Of a DNA stretch of 64,000 bases, positions 42,807 through 54,298 are shown in pieces. Location of the stretch: assembly GCF_050937815.1 (NCBI RefSeq), contig NZ_JACDIJ010000005.1:1-64000 (forward strand). Direction: 5' to 3'. How positions within the stretch are numbered: the first letter of the stretch is position 1; the number at the start of each line of letters is the position of its first letter. A program made the position numbers and the translations under genes. Under the pieces are notes generated by a model. That model had not been told where the DNA came from and did not search any database. It saw only the letters and a program-made list of their open reading frames with translations. This DNA is from Treponema_C sp050937815 (GTDB lineage Bacteria > Spirochaetota > Spirochaetia > Treponematales > Treponemataceae).

Positions 42807-44024
42807 TCACTCGGACTTCACCGGTTTTAATTTTTTCGTTTCGGCTATCGCCTTTTTTAAGTGATATGTTTTGACAGCCGCCGATTCCCGCTCCAAAGTT
42901 TCATCGTGCTGTTTTAGGCTGAAATTTCTGACGGTCGGATATCCTTCGGCTTTTATCCTATCGATATTCGTTTCGTTTATAAAATCTTTTATAGCCGTTA
43001 CGCCTTCGTAATCGCCGAATGTACCCTGACAAATATAGCCGTCGCAAAAATCTTTTAAAGTAAAATTGTCATAACCGAACTTATACAAGCTTGTACTGCC
43101 GGTAAAATCTCCCATAGGAGTACCCGCCGTATCAAAACCGAAACGGCGTTTGTTTTTCGGCAGCGAAACCAATAAGGTATCTATCATACCGTCGGCCGGC
43201 AATACGGAATCTTTGTCATAGCCTTCGACGGGAAACCAGGGATAATGAAGCGAAATCGTAAAAACCTTATCTTTTTTTTCTTCGTATAAATAATTGCCGA
43301 ACCTGACATCCCCGAAACGGATAAAGCGCCCGCCGGAAACTGCCGGCTGCCGGTACTTGCTGAAAGCGTGATGCATTCCGCAGTAGCAAAGCACTTTTTC
43401 GCCCTTATCCAATACCTCTTTTTTTACCCTGTCCGCCCAGTTTTTTTCGGAAAAATCTCTAAAAATCTTTTTTCTGATTTCCGGTTTAACGGTATCTTCC
43501 CGGCTTTTTGCTTCGGACCAATACAGCCTGTCGTTTACACCGAGTACGCGCATTTTTTGCACTCCTGAAGGAAGATTTTTATTCACTTGCCATGCGGCTT
43601 TAAAAATATCGCAGTATTCGTGATAGCCGCCCAATCCTATACAAAAACTGTTTAAATGAACGGAGCGGGCTAACGTTTCATCGTATTCTTCGGCTGTAAC
43701 CAACGTATCGATACGGTCTTGGTCTTCGTAGAGGGCAAACTCTATTGCAACCGTGTAAATACCGTTTTTATGTAAAAGCGGCATAAGGTTTTGCACCAAA
43801 AGTGGGTCGTGCTTAATTCTGTGCATTTCGCCGAGTATAACGACATCATAATCTTTGAATTTTTCAATTATATAATCTTCGGGGCTTATATAATTGTTTT
43901 GAAGATAGGTATAAGCTTCATACACAAGAGGATTTTCGTCCCGGCTTGCCGATTCCGTTGCAGTACATGAAAACAGGAGAAAAACCGCAAACAACACAAC
44001 AACCGTTACAGTGTTTTTTTTCAT
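42807..44024 (-). CDS. ChaN/EreA-like lipoprotein
   Basis: 405 residues with a type II signal (VVVLFAVFLLFSCTATES). The core VVILGEMHRIKHDPLLVQNL, IYTVAIEFALYEDQDRID, VLGVNDRLYW and LCYCGMHHAFSKYRQ matches the TIKI/ChaN/erythromycin-esterase-like superfamily: a G-E-x-H start, an A-I-E-x-x loop and a late G-x-x-H. Members include haem-binding ChaN and hydrolases, so the role here is uncertain. A tail after residue 300 (TSLYKFGYDNFTLKDFCDGY) is unassigned. Confidence 0.7.
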   Translation of the reverse strand: MKKNTVTVVVLFAVFLLFSCTATESASRDENPLVYEAYTYLQNNYISPEDYIIEKFKDYDVVILGEMHRIKHDPLLVQNLMPLLHKNGIYTVAIEFALYEDQDRIDTLVTAEEYDETLARSVHLNSFCIGLGGYHEYCDIFKAAWQVNKNLPSGVQKMRVLGVNDRLYWSEAKSREDTVKPEIRKKIFRDFSEKNWADRVKKEVLDKGEKVLCYCGMHHAFSKYRQPAVSGGRFIRFGDVRFGNYLYEEKKDKVFTISLHYPWFPVEGYDKDSVLPADGMIDTLLVSLPKNKRRFGFDTAGTPMGDFTGSTSLYKFGYDNFTLKDFCDGYICQGTFGDYEGVTAIKDFINETNIDRIKAEGYPTVRNFSLKQHDETLERESAAVKTYHLKKAIAETKKLKPVKSE

Positions 44025-44177
44025 TTTACACCTCCATTAAAAAGTGAAAAAAAGCGGCACATTCCGATTTTTATTATACCTGTTCTATAACTTCCGTTTT
44101 AGAACAGGATTATTATACAAAACTTTAATTTTACTATCAAGTTAGATAAAACTTATTTATCCGCCTTTTTTTACGCC

Positions 44178-44206
44178 TTGCCCACATTGTGTTATTGCGC
44201 TATAAT
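44178..44206 (+). promoter_or_regulatory. Likely sigma-70 promoter of leuS
   Basis: TTGCCC at 44178-44183 and a perfect TATAAT at 44201-44206, spacer 17 bp. The leader to the ATG at 44265 is about 50 nt and has no T-box features. Confidence 0.6.
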
Positions 44207-44264
44207 TCCCGCATACGATTAAAATACGTTATAATTCTTCAATAAAGATGTATCCGAGGTTAAT

Positions 44265-46964
<2,700 letters not shown>

Positions 46965-46980
46965 TTGCGGTTAAAATCTC

Positions 46981-47019
46981 CGCGGCTGCCGAAAAACAGG
47001 AGTTTTTTCGGCAGCCGCG
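46981..47019 (+). terminator. Stem-loop between leuS and ltaE
   Basis: CGCGGCTGCCGAAAAA pairs perfectly with TTTTTCGGCAGCCGCG across a short loop. The second arm is not followed by a T-run, but the A/T tract inside the stem is like that of terminators, and the core repeats the stem at 10501. Confidence 0.55.
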
Positions 47020-47040
47020 ACACACCCAAAGGAAAAAAGT

Positions 47041-48096
47041 ATGAGTACATCTTATGAAATGCCCTGCATAGACGTCAGGAGCGATACGGTAACATGGCCG
47101 ACGAGCGCCATGCGTAAAGCCGTAAGCGAAGCGCGTGTCGGCGACGACGTATACGGTGAAGACCCGACAGTAAAAGAATTGGAGCAGTACGGCGCTTCCC
47201 TTGCCGGAAAAGAAGCGGCGCTGTTCGTTCCTTCGGGAACCTTTGCAAACCAGTTGGCACTGTTTACACATTGTCCGCGCGGGAGCGAAGTTGTGTTGGA
47301 CGACGGCTGCCACATAGTCCGTTATGAAGCCGGAGCGTCGGCCGTTATAGCGGGCGTTCAGCTGCGTACCGTCGAAAAAAATAAAAAAACGCTTATCGCC
47401 GATCCTAAGGATTTTGAAGCTAAAGTCAGAACCGCACAGGACCTTCACGAACCGCAGACAGCCCTTATTTGTCTTGAAAACGCAACTTCAAGCGGACGGG
47501 TGCTGCCGCTTTCGTTTATGCAAAGCATAAAATATATTTCAAACCGCCACCACGTTCCCGTCCATATGGACGGAGCGCGCATTTTCAATGCGGCGGCAGC
47601 CCTGCATACGGAAGCCGCCCAAATAAGCGCATATACCGATTCGCTTATGTTTTGCCTTTCAAAGGGCTTATGTGCGCCCTGCGGTTCTCTTCTTGCCGGG
47701 AGTTCCGAATTTATAGAACGCGCGCGTTATAACCGTAAAATCATGGGCGGCGCAATGCGTCAATCGGGGATGCTTGCCGCGGCGGGTTTAATTGCATTAA
47801 AGGAAATGCGCCTTCGCTTGGCCGAAGACCACGAAAACGCCCGTTTTTTAGCCGAAGAATTAGCCAAGCTTGAGGAAATCGAAATAGATCCGGGCAAAAC
47901 GGAAATCAATATGGTATTTTTTAAGTTTGCCGGAAATAAAATAAATCCCGACGCGTTTACCGAATTTATGGCGGAAAAACATATTTTAACCGGACACCCG
48001 GCAAGCGACGGCACTATCCGTATGCTTACGCACTATTGGATAAAGCGCAAACATATAGAAAAAATCGTCGGTGCAGTTAAAGAATTCCTTGCCTAA
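47041..48096 (+). CDS. ltaE: Low-specificity L-threonine aldolase
   Basis: 351 residues of the fold-type I PLP enzyme family: IDVRSDTVTWPTSAMRKAVS, VGDDVYGEDPTVKELE, FVPSGTFANQLALF, VHMDGARIFNAA and the PLP Lys in MFCLSKGLCAPCGSLLAG. It splits L-threonine or allo-threonine into glycine and acetaldehyde. The ending DGTIRMLTHYWIKRKHIE is normal. The stop overlaps by 4 bp that of the convergent peptidase gene. Confidence 0.93.
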   Translation: MSTSYEMPCIDVRSDTVTWPTSAMRKAVSEARVGDDVYGEDPTVKELEQYGASLAGKEAALFVPSGTFANQLALFTHCPRGSEVVLDDGCHIVRYEAGASAVIAGVQLRTVEKNKKTLIADPKDFEAKVRTAQDLHEPQTALICLENATSSGRVLPLSFMQSIKYISNRHHVPVHMDGARIFNAAAALHTEAAQISAYTDSLMFCLSKGLCAPCGSLLAGSSEFIERARYNRKIMGGAMRQSGMLAAAGLIALKEMRLRLAEDHENARFLAEELAKLEEIEIDPGKTEINMVFFKFAGNKINPDAFTEFMAEKHILTGHPASDGTIRMLTHYWIKRKHIEKIVGAVKEFLA

Positions 48097-49058
48097 GCGT
48101 TTTTCCACGCATGGATAAATTCAATCATATGCTGCTGGACGTTGTTAAACCATTTTTCCTGAAAGCGCACGGCTAAGGGGCCGACATAGCGGTAATGCCA
48201 GCATTCCCAGCGGTAGCCGGTAATGTACTCGTAACCGTCGGGAAAAGACAGCGACCAGCCGTATTTTCCCGCATTTTCATACAGCCACTTACCGGCAGGC
48301 GTTTTCGCATATTCGTCGGTAATCGAACCGAAGTCGATAACCGTTCCCAATTGGTGCTGACTCGCCCCGGGCCGTGCCGATTCGCGGTCGGCCGCTTCTT
48401 TTCCCATTTGGGTAACATTGCGCTCGTACACTTTTTTTTGATACGCATAGGAACGGTAGGTCGAGCTTACCACAAGCGTTATGCCTTCTTCCCGCGCGGC
48501 CTTTGCCATACGTGAAAGCTCTTTTTCAACCGGAGCGCGAAGTGAAAGGTCTGCGCGGTGTATTACGTAAGAGCCGGCCTGTGCAGTTTCGGGCGTAAGC
48601 GCTACGAGGGAGGCGGGGACATAGTTTTCATCCAAATAGACGTTTTTATCGACGCGGATTAACAAGTCTTCCGTGTCGGAAGCAAGCACTTCTTCCAAAT
48701 CGGCTAAAAACGCTTTTTTATTTTCAAGTATGTTTTGTGCAAGACTCTGAGCTTCTCCCTTTTCATCCGAAAAAGAAAAGGCGCCGCTTTCTAAAAGTGT
48801 TGTCAATTTTGCTTCCTGCGGACTTACACTTACGGACGGGTTCAATGATTCGTCGCGGGGAGCGGCCGTTTTTGCGGAAACGGAAACGGTTTGCGTCTGC
48901 ATCAAATCGCCGCCCGTGTTTTTAATTTCGGTTTTGGAAGGCGAACAGGAACTCATAAGCAGCCCCGTACAAAAAAGCGCATACATACCGGCACAAACGG
49001 AAAAAAAATTACGGCATAAAAGGCGATAGTGGGATTTTTTAAAAAGAATAAAAGACAT
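48093..49058 (-). CDS. M15B D-Ala-D-Ala carboxypeptidase-like lipoprotein
   Basis: 321 residues. A hydrophobic signal ends in LLMSSCSPSK, giving a lipidated Cys. The M15 domain at about residues 150-300 has STYRSYAYQKKVYERNV, GASQHQLGTVIDFGS (His and Asp zinc ligands) and YRWECWHYRYVG (Glu and His). It trims the terminal D-Ala of peptidoglycan stems in the periplasm. It starts as TGATG against the STAS gene stop, so it is translated with the partner-switching genes. Confidence 0.9.
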   Translation of the reverse strand: MSFILFKKSHYRLLCRNFFSVCAGMYALFCTGLLMSSCSPSKTEIKNTGGDLMQTQTVSVSAKTAAPRDESLNPSVSVSPQEAKLTTLLESGAFSFSDEKGEAQSLAQNILENKKAFLADLEEVLASDTEDLLIRVDKNVYLDENYVPASLVALTPETAQAGSYVIHRADLSLRAPVEKELSRMAKAAREEGITLVVSSTYRSYAYQKKVYERNVTQMGKEAADRESARPGASQHQLGTVIDFGSITDEYAKTPAGKWLYENAGKYGWSLSFPDGYEYITGYRWECWHYRYVGPLAVRFQEKWFNNVQQHMIEFIHAWKNA

Positions 49059-49384
49059 CAGGCAATCTCCGTTACCGAATAAATGCGGCGGAACATAGAT
49101 TCAAAACCGGTCGAAGTCAATGCATCCATAACGGCTGTTGAAGGACGCAGCAAAAAAACGGTAAAGCCCTGTTCTTTACCGTCGTTAAAACAACCGAACA
49201 ATACGCTTAAACCGCACGAATCCACCGCATCAACCTGCGACATGTCCAAAACCAAATGGGTTTTTTGAATAACTTCGTAAGCTCTTTTTTCGAATTCGGC
49301 AAAAGTGTACGAATTGACGGGGCCGGTTAATTCAAGCAATATATAGTTGGGTGCCCGTTTTTCTTGAATAAGAAGCTGTTCCAT
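49058..49384 (-). CDS. STAS-domain anti-sigma factor antagonist
   Basis: 108 residues, a single SpoIIAA/RsbV-type STAS domain: YILLELTGPVNSYTFAEFEK, THLVLDMSQVDAVDSCGLSV and LFGCFNDGKEQGFTVFLLRP. The phosphorylatable Ser is in VDSCGL. It would be dephosphorylated by a PP2C phosphatase and then capture an anti-sigma kinase. Two such phosphatases are immediately upstream; no kinase is in the window. Confidence 0.92.
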   Translation of the reverse strand: MEQLLIQEKRAPNYILLELTGPVNSYTFAEFEKRAYEVIQKTHLVLDMSQVDAVDSCGLSVLFGCFNDGKEQGFTVFLLRPSTAVMDALTSTGFESMFRRIYSVTEIA

Positions 49385-49411
49385 AATAATACCTATATCC
49401 TTGTTATATTG

Positions 49412-51553
49412 CTACAGCATTTTTATAACTATAGCACTTACGTCATTTTCAAAGTTTTTATCGGCAAATTCTTTTACCGCAGAACGCAAAAGAGCGCATA
49501 TTTTTTCGGAAGGCTGTTTAATATTATCCAAAACAATATGCTGTATGCGCGATTTACCGAAGTGTTCGCCGTGCAACGATTTTATTTCAATCAATCCGCT
49601 TGTAACTCCGACGAGCATATCTCCGGAAGATAATTGAATTTTTTTCACTTTTATTAAAGAAGAAACATCTTCTACAAAACCCAAAACCTTACCTTCACCC
49701 TGAATCTCTATCATGTTATTATACGTTTTACTGTACATAAACATTGCAGGCAAAGCACAGTTTGCATAATATACGATTTTCGACTGCATATCTATAAGGC
49801 AAAACATTCCGGCAAAATAAGTTCCCCGCGGTAAATTCTCTCTTATAAACAAGTTAACTTTTTGTATTAAACTTTTAAAGTCCTTTGTTTCCGCTAAAAA
49901 TATGGGAATCATCGACTTTAAAATCGCCATAAGCATACTGGCGTTAAGCCCCTTACCGCTTAAATCGCCTATTACGGTTATATACCGATGCGTATCGAGC
50001 TTTATAAAATCGGTAAATCCGCTGCCCAAAGAACGCGCGCTTAAAGAAAAGGAATCGCCGTCACAAGCCGGATGTAAAAGTTTGTCCGTTTTTTTCTGCA
50101 AAGATTGAATAACTTGCGAAGAAAACCTGATTTCCCGTCCGACAAGACCGATCAATTCTTCATTCGCAATGTTTTTAAGATAATATCCGGTTAAAAAAAA
50201 GCGCGAATACAGTGCATTAAGCGTTTTGTAATCGTAATCCGTATACGGCTGTTCCATTTTCCGCTCGCCGAGCAAAACAATACCGAATAAGTGTGCGCCT
50301 TCATTTAATAAAATCATAACGGCACTGTCGGTTTGCTCAAAAAGTGCATTTAACTTTGATGCAATGGGCGATAGTTCGTGTACGGTATCGCAATGGGTTT
50401 TAAATATCACTCTGCGTCGAATATTCAGTAAAGATGAAAAAACGGGATCGTCCATATCAAACTCGACGCGGTTTGCGTTCAGAGAATAGCGGGTTGTCAA
50501 TTTGTGATCGTCTGTTTCGGTTAAAATCATCACATTAACCGTATTCAGATTTCTTTGCAAAATATGGGCAAAGCGCATATCGATTTCCAAATCGATATCG
50601 CCGAAATCCAAGGCGGAAAATTCTTTTTCCATTTGTTCCGCATACAGGGTATCGTTATAACGCGCCGATCGGAATATACGGTTCCGTAAAAAAAACGAAA
50701 CAAAAAACAGGAATGCGGCACAGACTATAATAAGCAAAAAAAACGTAATTGTATGTTCTTGCGCACGCGGAACTAAAAAAGCGAATATCAAACCGGTACA
50801 CAAAGACGGGAAAATATATGTTAAACCGAAAAGTCCTGCAGAGCGCACAAAGCCGCTTATGTTAAATAAAACAAGGTTTTGCTGAATCCTATAAAACAAA
50901 AAAAACATTACGGCATATACAAGCGGCAGCAGCATTATAAATAAGTATTGACCGGAAACGTTCGAAGCAACCCGTATTAAAAAAAACAATATTTGCCCGG
51001 TACACAGAACTGCGGCAAAAAAAAGCATTTGCTGACGTAAAAGCCTTCCTGTACACAATTCATATTTAAAAAACAGCACCAGTACCGTAATCGACGGAAT
51101 GATATAAATGACCGCAAGTTTATAAACGGAAAACCACTGTATCGATGTTTCACCTATGAATTTACTTAAAACATGTAATTGAAGTTCCGAATCGAAGTAA
51201 ACCGAATCCAATAAAAAGAAAACAAGATAAAAAGAAAGCGCAATGGCCGCTACCATTAAAATACGCCACAGTGTAAAATTTTTAAACAGCGGAAAACGCC
51301 AGCACCACATGCAAAGCGCAGCGGACTGTACGGCCGAAAGCCATAAAAAAAGGCGTGCAAAACTGGATGCAAGGCCGTGTTGATTAAAGAATATAAACAC
51401 AATACATAAAGCGGATATAAGACCGGACAGGGTTTGCATTAAAAGCATGTTTATAAAATTTTTTGTTTTATTATCTGTAGTGCCGAAGTCGATTCTAAAT
51501 GAAAGTCCGAAAACCGCACCGGCACAAAGTATATTCAAAATAAGAAAAATCAT
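49412..51553 (-). CDS. Membrane SpoIIE-type PP2C phosphatase
   Basis: 713 residues. About nine N-terminal membrane segments (1-290), a GAF-like middle region (about 320-455), then the phosphatase with FSLSARSLGSGFTDFIKLDT, TVIGDLSGKGLNASMLMAIL (metal Asp) and GDMLVGVTSGLIEIKS. The last element usually has SDG; here the Asp is replaced (TSG), so metal binding may be weaker. It starts as ATGA with the preceding phosphatase and is 27 bp from the STAS gene, its likely substrate. Confidence 0.86.
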   Translation of the reverse strand: MIFLILNILCAGAVFGLSFRIDFGTTDNKTKNFINMLLMQTLSGLISALCIVFIFFNQHGLASSFARLFLWLSAVQSAALCMWCWRFPLFKNFTLWRILMVAAIALSFYLVFFLLDSVYFDSELQLHVLSKFIGETSIQWFSVYKLAVIYIIPSITVLVLFFKYELCTGRLLRQQMLFFAAVLCTGQILFFLIRVASNVSGQYLFIMLLPLVYAVMFFLFYRIQQNLVLFNISGFVRSAGLFGLTYIFPSLCTGLIFAFLVPRAQEHTITFFLLIIVCAAFLFFVSFFLRNRIFRSARYNDTLYAEQMEKEFSALDFGDIDLEIDMRFAHILQRNLNTVNVMILTETDDHKLTTRYSLNANRVEFDMDDPVFSSLLNIRRRVIFKTHCDTVHELSPIASKLNALFEQTDSAVMILLNEGAHLFGIVLLGERKMEQPYTDYDYKTLNALYSRFFLTGYYLKNIANEELIGLVGREIRFSSQVIQSLQKKTDKLLHPACDGDSFSLSARSLGSGFTDFIKLDTHRYITVIGDLSGKGLNASMLMAILKSMIPIFLAETKDFKSLIQKVNLFIRENLPRGTYFAGMFCLIDMQSKIVYYANCALPAMFMYSKTYNNMIEIQGEGKVLGFVEDVSSLIKVKKIQLSSGDMLVGVTSGLIEIKSLHGEHFGKSRIQHIVLDNIKQPSEKICALLRSAVKEFADKNFENDVSAIVIKML

Positions 51554-52938
51554 ACGGCCTCCCCTATTTTTACCGCAAGCATTGTAATATCATCGCGTAT
51601 TTGAGTCGTTCCGCTGTATGAAAAAACCAAATTCGATATATCGGTTATAAAACTTCGCGCCGATTTTACAAAACTTTTTTTCAAAAGGCGTTCATATTGT
51701 TCCGTATTTCCAAGTTCGATTCCCTTTTCATTCATTACTTCGGAAACCCCGTCCGAAACAACCAATAAAACATCGCCGGTATATAATTTTTGTACCGCAG
51801 GTTCAATTTCGTCCATCTCGATAATTCCGACAAGGCTTGCATTGGATTTAAGGAAACGCAGTCTGCCTCCGTCTGGGGAACGTGAAATAATAACCGGATC
51901 CGCCATTGAGGCGTTTATATACTCAACCGTCATTTTTTGAGTATCTATCAATCCGATAAACATAACCGTATACTTATCTTCCAGGTTCATACTTTTTATT
52001 GCTTTATCGACGGAACTGATAAGAGCGCTTAAATTTTCTTTTTCGCGTAAAATCTTAACCGTATTCATAACCAAGCCCATAATAAGAGCTGCAGCCAAGC
52101 CCTTACCGGACACGTCGCCGAGCATAATGAGTGTTTTTTCAGGGGTAATGGGTAATACCGTATAATAGTCGCCGGATACGTTTACCAGCGGGCGGTAATA
52201 AGCGGCGATATCGAGTTTTTTTATTTTAGGCATCGTTTGCGGCAAAAAAGATTTTTGAGTATCGGCCAAAAGCGACCATTCCTTTGATAAAGAGCTTATT
52301 TCAGACATTTTAACGATGGTTTTTTCGCACAATTGAAAGCGTTGGAACTCTTCCAACAATCGGGGAAAAATCACAGGATCAAACAATCGGGTATATCGGC
52401 AAAAGAAAAATACGTGCTGACGGTTGGAAACAAGAAAAAATCCCCGTGCTTGCCCGGTGTCCGAAACAAGCCCCAAATTACCGTCAAAAAAATAATAGCC
52501 GTCTTTCCATTCGGGATTAAAATTCAAACTAAGTTTTTCAAAGGTATGCGCTCCGGATGCAAGATGAGAAGGACTGCTGTATAAAATCCGGTTTTCCGAT
52601 TTATCGACGTATAAAACCGCAATACCTCCCCTGTCTTCACAAACATCGCAAACGGCATGTATAAAATCATCAAGGGTATATGAAAAACGCAATCGCTCTA
52701 TAAAAGCGGACAACAGTCCCGTTTCACCGCGGTACAAGGTTTTTTTTTCGGCAAAATCACGCAAAAGCCGATTTATAAAACTTTGTAAGGTAAATACTAT
52801 ACATACGATAAGAGAAGCGGTGATAAACGAAAAAAGAAAACCGGTATTACGTGTTAAAAAAAAACTTAATACGGCAAAAAAAATACATGCGCTTATAAAT
52901 AAACCGACGCTTATAAAAGATTGCTTTGTTTTAAGCAT
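51550..52938 (-). CDS. Membrane SpoIIE-type PP2C phosphatase
   Basis: 462 residues from ATG 52938 after GGGAGATTCT. Two membrane segments (about 10-50), a short sensor region, and a phosphatase domain with YYRPLVNVSGDYYTVLPITP, IMLGDVSGKGLAAALIMGLV and GDVLLVVSDGVSEVMNEKG; the three Asp positions are all present. It is the first gene of the operon and, unlike the next, seems fully equipped. Presumed action: dephosphorylating the STAS protein in response to an envelope signal. Confidence 0.9.
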   Translation of the reverse strand: MLKTKQSFISVGLFISACIFFAVLSFFLTRNTGFLFSFITASLIVCIVFTLQSFINRLLRDFAEKKTLYRGETGLLSAFIERLRFSYTLDDFIHAVCDVCEDRGGIAVLYVDKSENRILYSSPSHLASGAHTFEKLSLNFNPEWKDGYYFFDGNLGLVSDTGQARGFFLVSNRQHVFFFCRYTRLFDPVIFPRLLEEFQRFQLCEKTIVKMSEISSLSKEWSLLADTQKSFLPQTMPKIKKLDIAAYYRPLVNVSGDYYTVLPITPEKTLIMLGDVSGKGLAAALIMGLVMNTVKILREKENLSALISSVDKAIKSMNLEDKYTVMFIGLIDTQKMTVEYINASMADPVIISRSPDGGRLRFLKSNASLVGIIEMDEIEPAVQKLYTGDVLLVVSDGVSEVMNEKGIELGNTEQYERLLKKSFVKSARSFITDISNLVFSYSGTTQIRDDITMLAVKIGEAV

Positions 52939-53131
52939 AGAATCTCCCGCTTTGAACACAATAATAATCAAACCGTACTTTATTAAAAAAGCAAAACCGG
53001 GCTGCTGAAAAGAACGGTCTTTTTAAAACAACCCGCATAGTTTCCGATATTATATCACAGGTTGTCGGTAAAAAACAATATTAAAACGGTGAGAATGCTT
53101 AAGATGTATTTTACATTGCTTTAATGCGGAT

Positions 53132-53170
53132 TTGTATAAAAACCGTGCGCTTTGCACAATTTTTATACAA
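53132..53170 (-). terminator. Terminator downstream of dnaJ
   Basis: TTGTATAAAAA pairs with TTTTTATACAA, enclosing a second small stem GTGC/GCAC. It follows the dnaJ stop by 7 bp and ends the grpE-dnaK-dnaJ transcript. The remaining 53045-53131 gap shows nothing. Confidence 0.75.
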
Positions 53171-53176
53171 AACAAA

Positions 53177-54298
53177 TCAAGAACGCAATTCGGAAAGCGC
53201 GACGGGTTTGGGATTGTTTTCTTCGCCTTCAATTGCCGATACTTCTTCCAAAAGCTGCTTTGCCTTTGACGAAAGCTTGGTCGGCACCGTAACGAGAATC
53301 TTAATATACATATCGCCTTTTCGGCCGCTGTTTCCGTAGGGAACGCCCTCGTCGCGTAAACGAAGCAGTTTTCCGTGCTGGGTTCCCGCGGGCACTTTTA
53401 GCTTTATTTTTTTATCGTCTAAAGAGCTGACGGTAATTTCGGCTCCCAATGCCGCCTGCATTATGGAGATGGGGATAGCACAGTATAAATCCTGACCGTT
53501 TCGCTCAAAAAACTTGTGCGGCGCAACGTGAAGAATGATAACCAAATCGCCCGCGCTTCCGCCGTTGCGTCCCGCATCGCCTTGATTCGGAACGGTTATG
53601 CGCTTGCCGTTATCCACTCCGGGCGGAATTGTAACGGCAATTTTTTTGCGTTTTTTTTGCAAGCCCGAACCGCCGCAGCTTTTGCAGGGATTGTCGATAA
53701 CGCTTCCTTCGCCCTGACAGGAAGGACAGGTTTGCGCTACGCTGAAAAAACCCGCGCTGCGCCGTATTTGCCCCGCTCCGCCGCAGGTCGGACAGGTTTT
53801 GCGCTGAGCACCGTCGGCGCCCCCGGTTCCGCGGCAGTCGGTACAAGCTTCGTTATGCTGAAAGGATATTTCGGCCTTGGTACCGTATACGGCATCTTTA
53901 AAAGATATTTCAAGGTCGTACCGTAACGAAGCGCCCTGATTGGGGCCGCCTCCCCTTCTGCGGCTTGTGCCGCCGCCGAAGAGGTTTTCAAATACATCGC
54001 CGAAGCCGCCGAACAGGTCTTCAAAGTCGTGAAAGGCGTTTGAAAAGCCCTGTGCGCCGCCTGCGCCCATGCCTTCAAGACCGGCAAAACCGTATTGGTC
54101 GTAAATACTGCGTTTTTGCTCGTCCGAAAGCACTTCGTAAGCTTCGGTGGCTTCTTTAAACTTATCCTCGGCTTCTTTATTGCCGGGATTTTTATCGGGG
54201 TGGTATTTGACGGCTAATTTTCGGTAGCCCTTTTTTATTTCATCTTTTGAGGCGCCCTTTTGGACGCCCAAAACTTCATAGTAATCGCGCTTTGCCAT
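53177..54298 (-). CDS. dnaJ: Chaperone DnaJ
   Basis: 373 residues. J-domain with KYHPDKNPGNKEAEDKFKEA, a Gly/Phe-rich linker (GFGDVFENLFGGGTSRRRGG), four C-x2-C-x-G-x-G zinc repeats (CTDCRGTGG, CPTCGGAGQ, CPSCQGEGS, CKSCGGSGL) and the C-terminal substrate domain. It stimulates DnaK ATPase activity. Its ATG overlaps the dnaK stop as TAATG. Confidence 0.97.
   Translation of the reverse strand: MAKRDYYEVLGVQKGASKDEIKKGYRKLAVKYHPDKNPGNKEAEDKFKEATEAYEVLSDEQKRSIYDQYGFAGLEGMGAGGAQGFSNAFHDFEDLFGGFGDVFENLFGGGTSRRRGGGPNQGASLRYDLEISFKDAVYGTKAEISFQHNEACTDCRGTGGADGAQRKTCPTCGGAGQIRRSAGFFSVAQTCPSCQGEGSVIDNPCKSCGGSGLQKKRKKIAVTIPPGVDNGKRITVPNQGDAGRNGGSAGDLVIILHVAPHKFFERNGQDLYCAIPISIMQAALGAEITVSSLDDKKIKLKVPAGTQHGKLLRLRDEGVPYGNSGRKGDMYIKILVTVPTKLSSKAKQLLEEVSAIEGEENNPKPVALSELRS

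Noticed and set aside
44025..44264. T-box riboswitch before leuS
   Set aside because: No T-box sequence, specifier loop or terminator/antiterminator pair; the leader after the promoter is about 50 nt.
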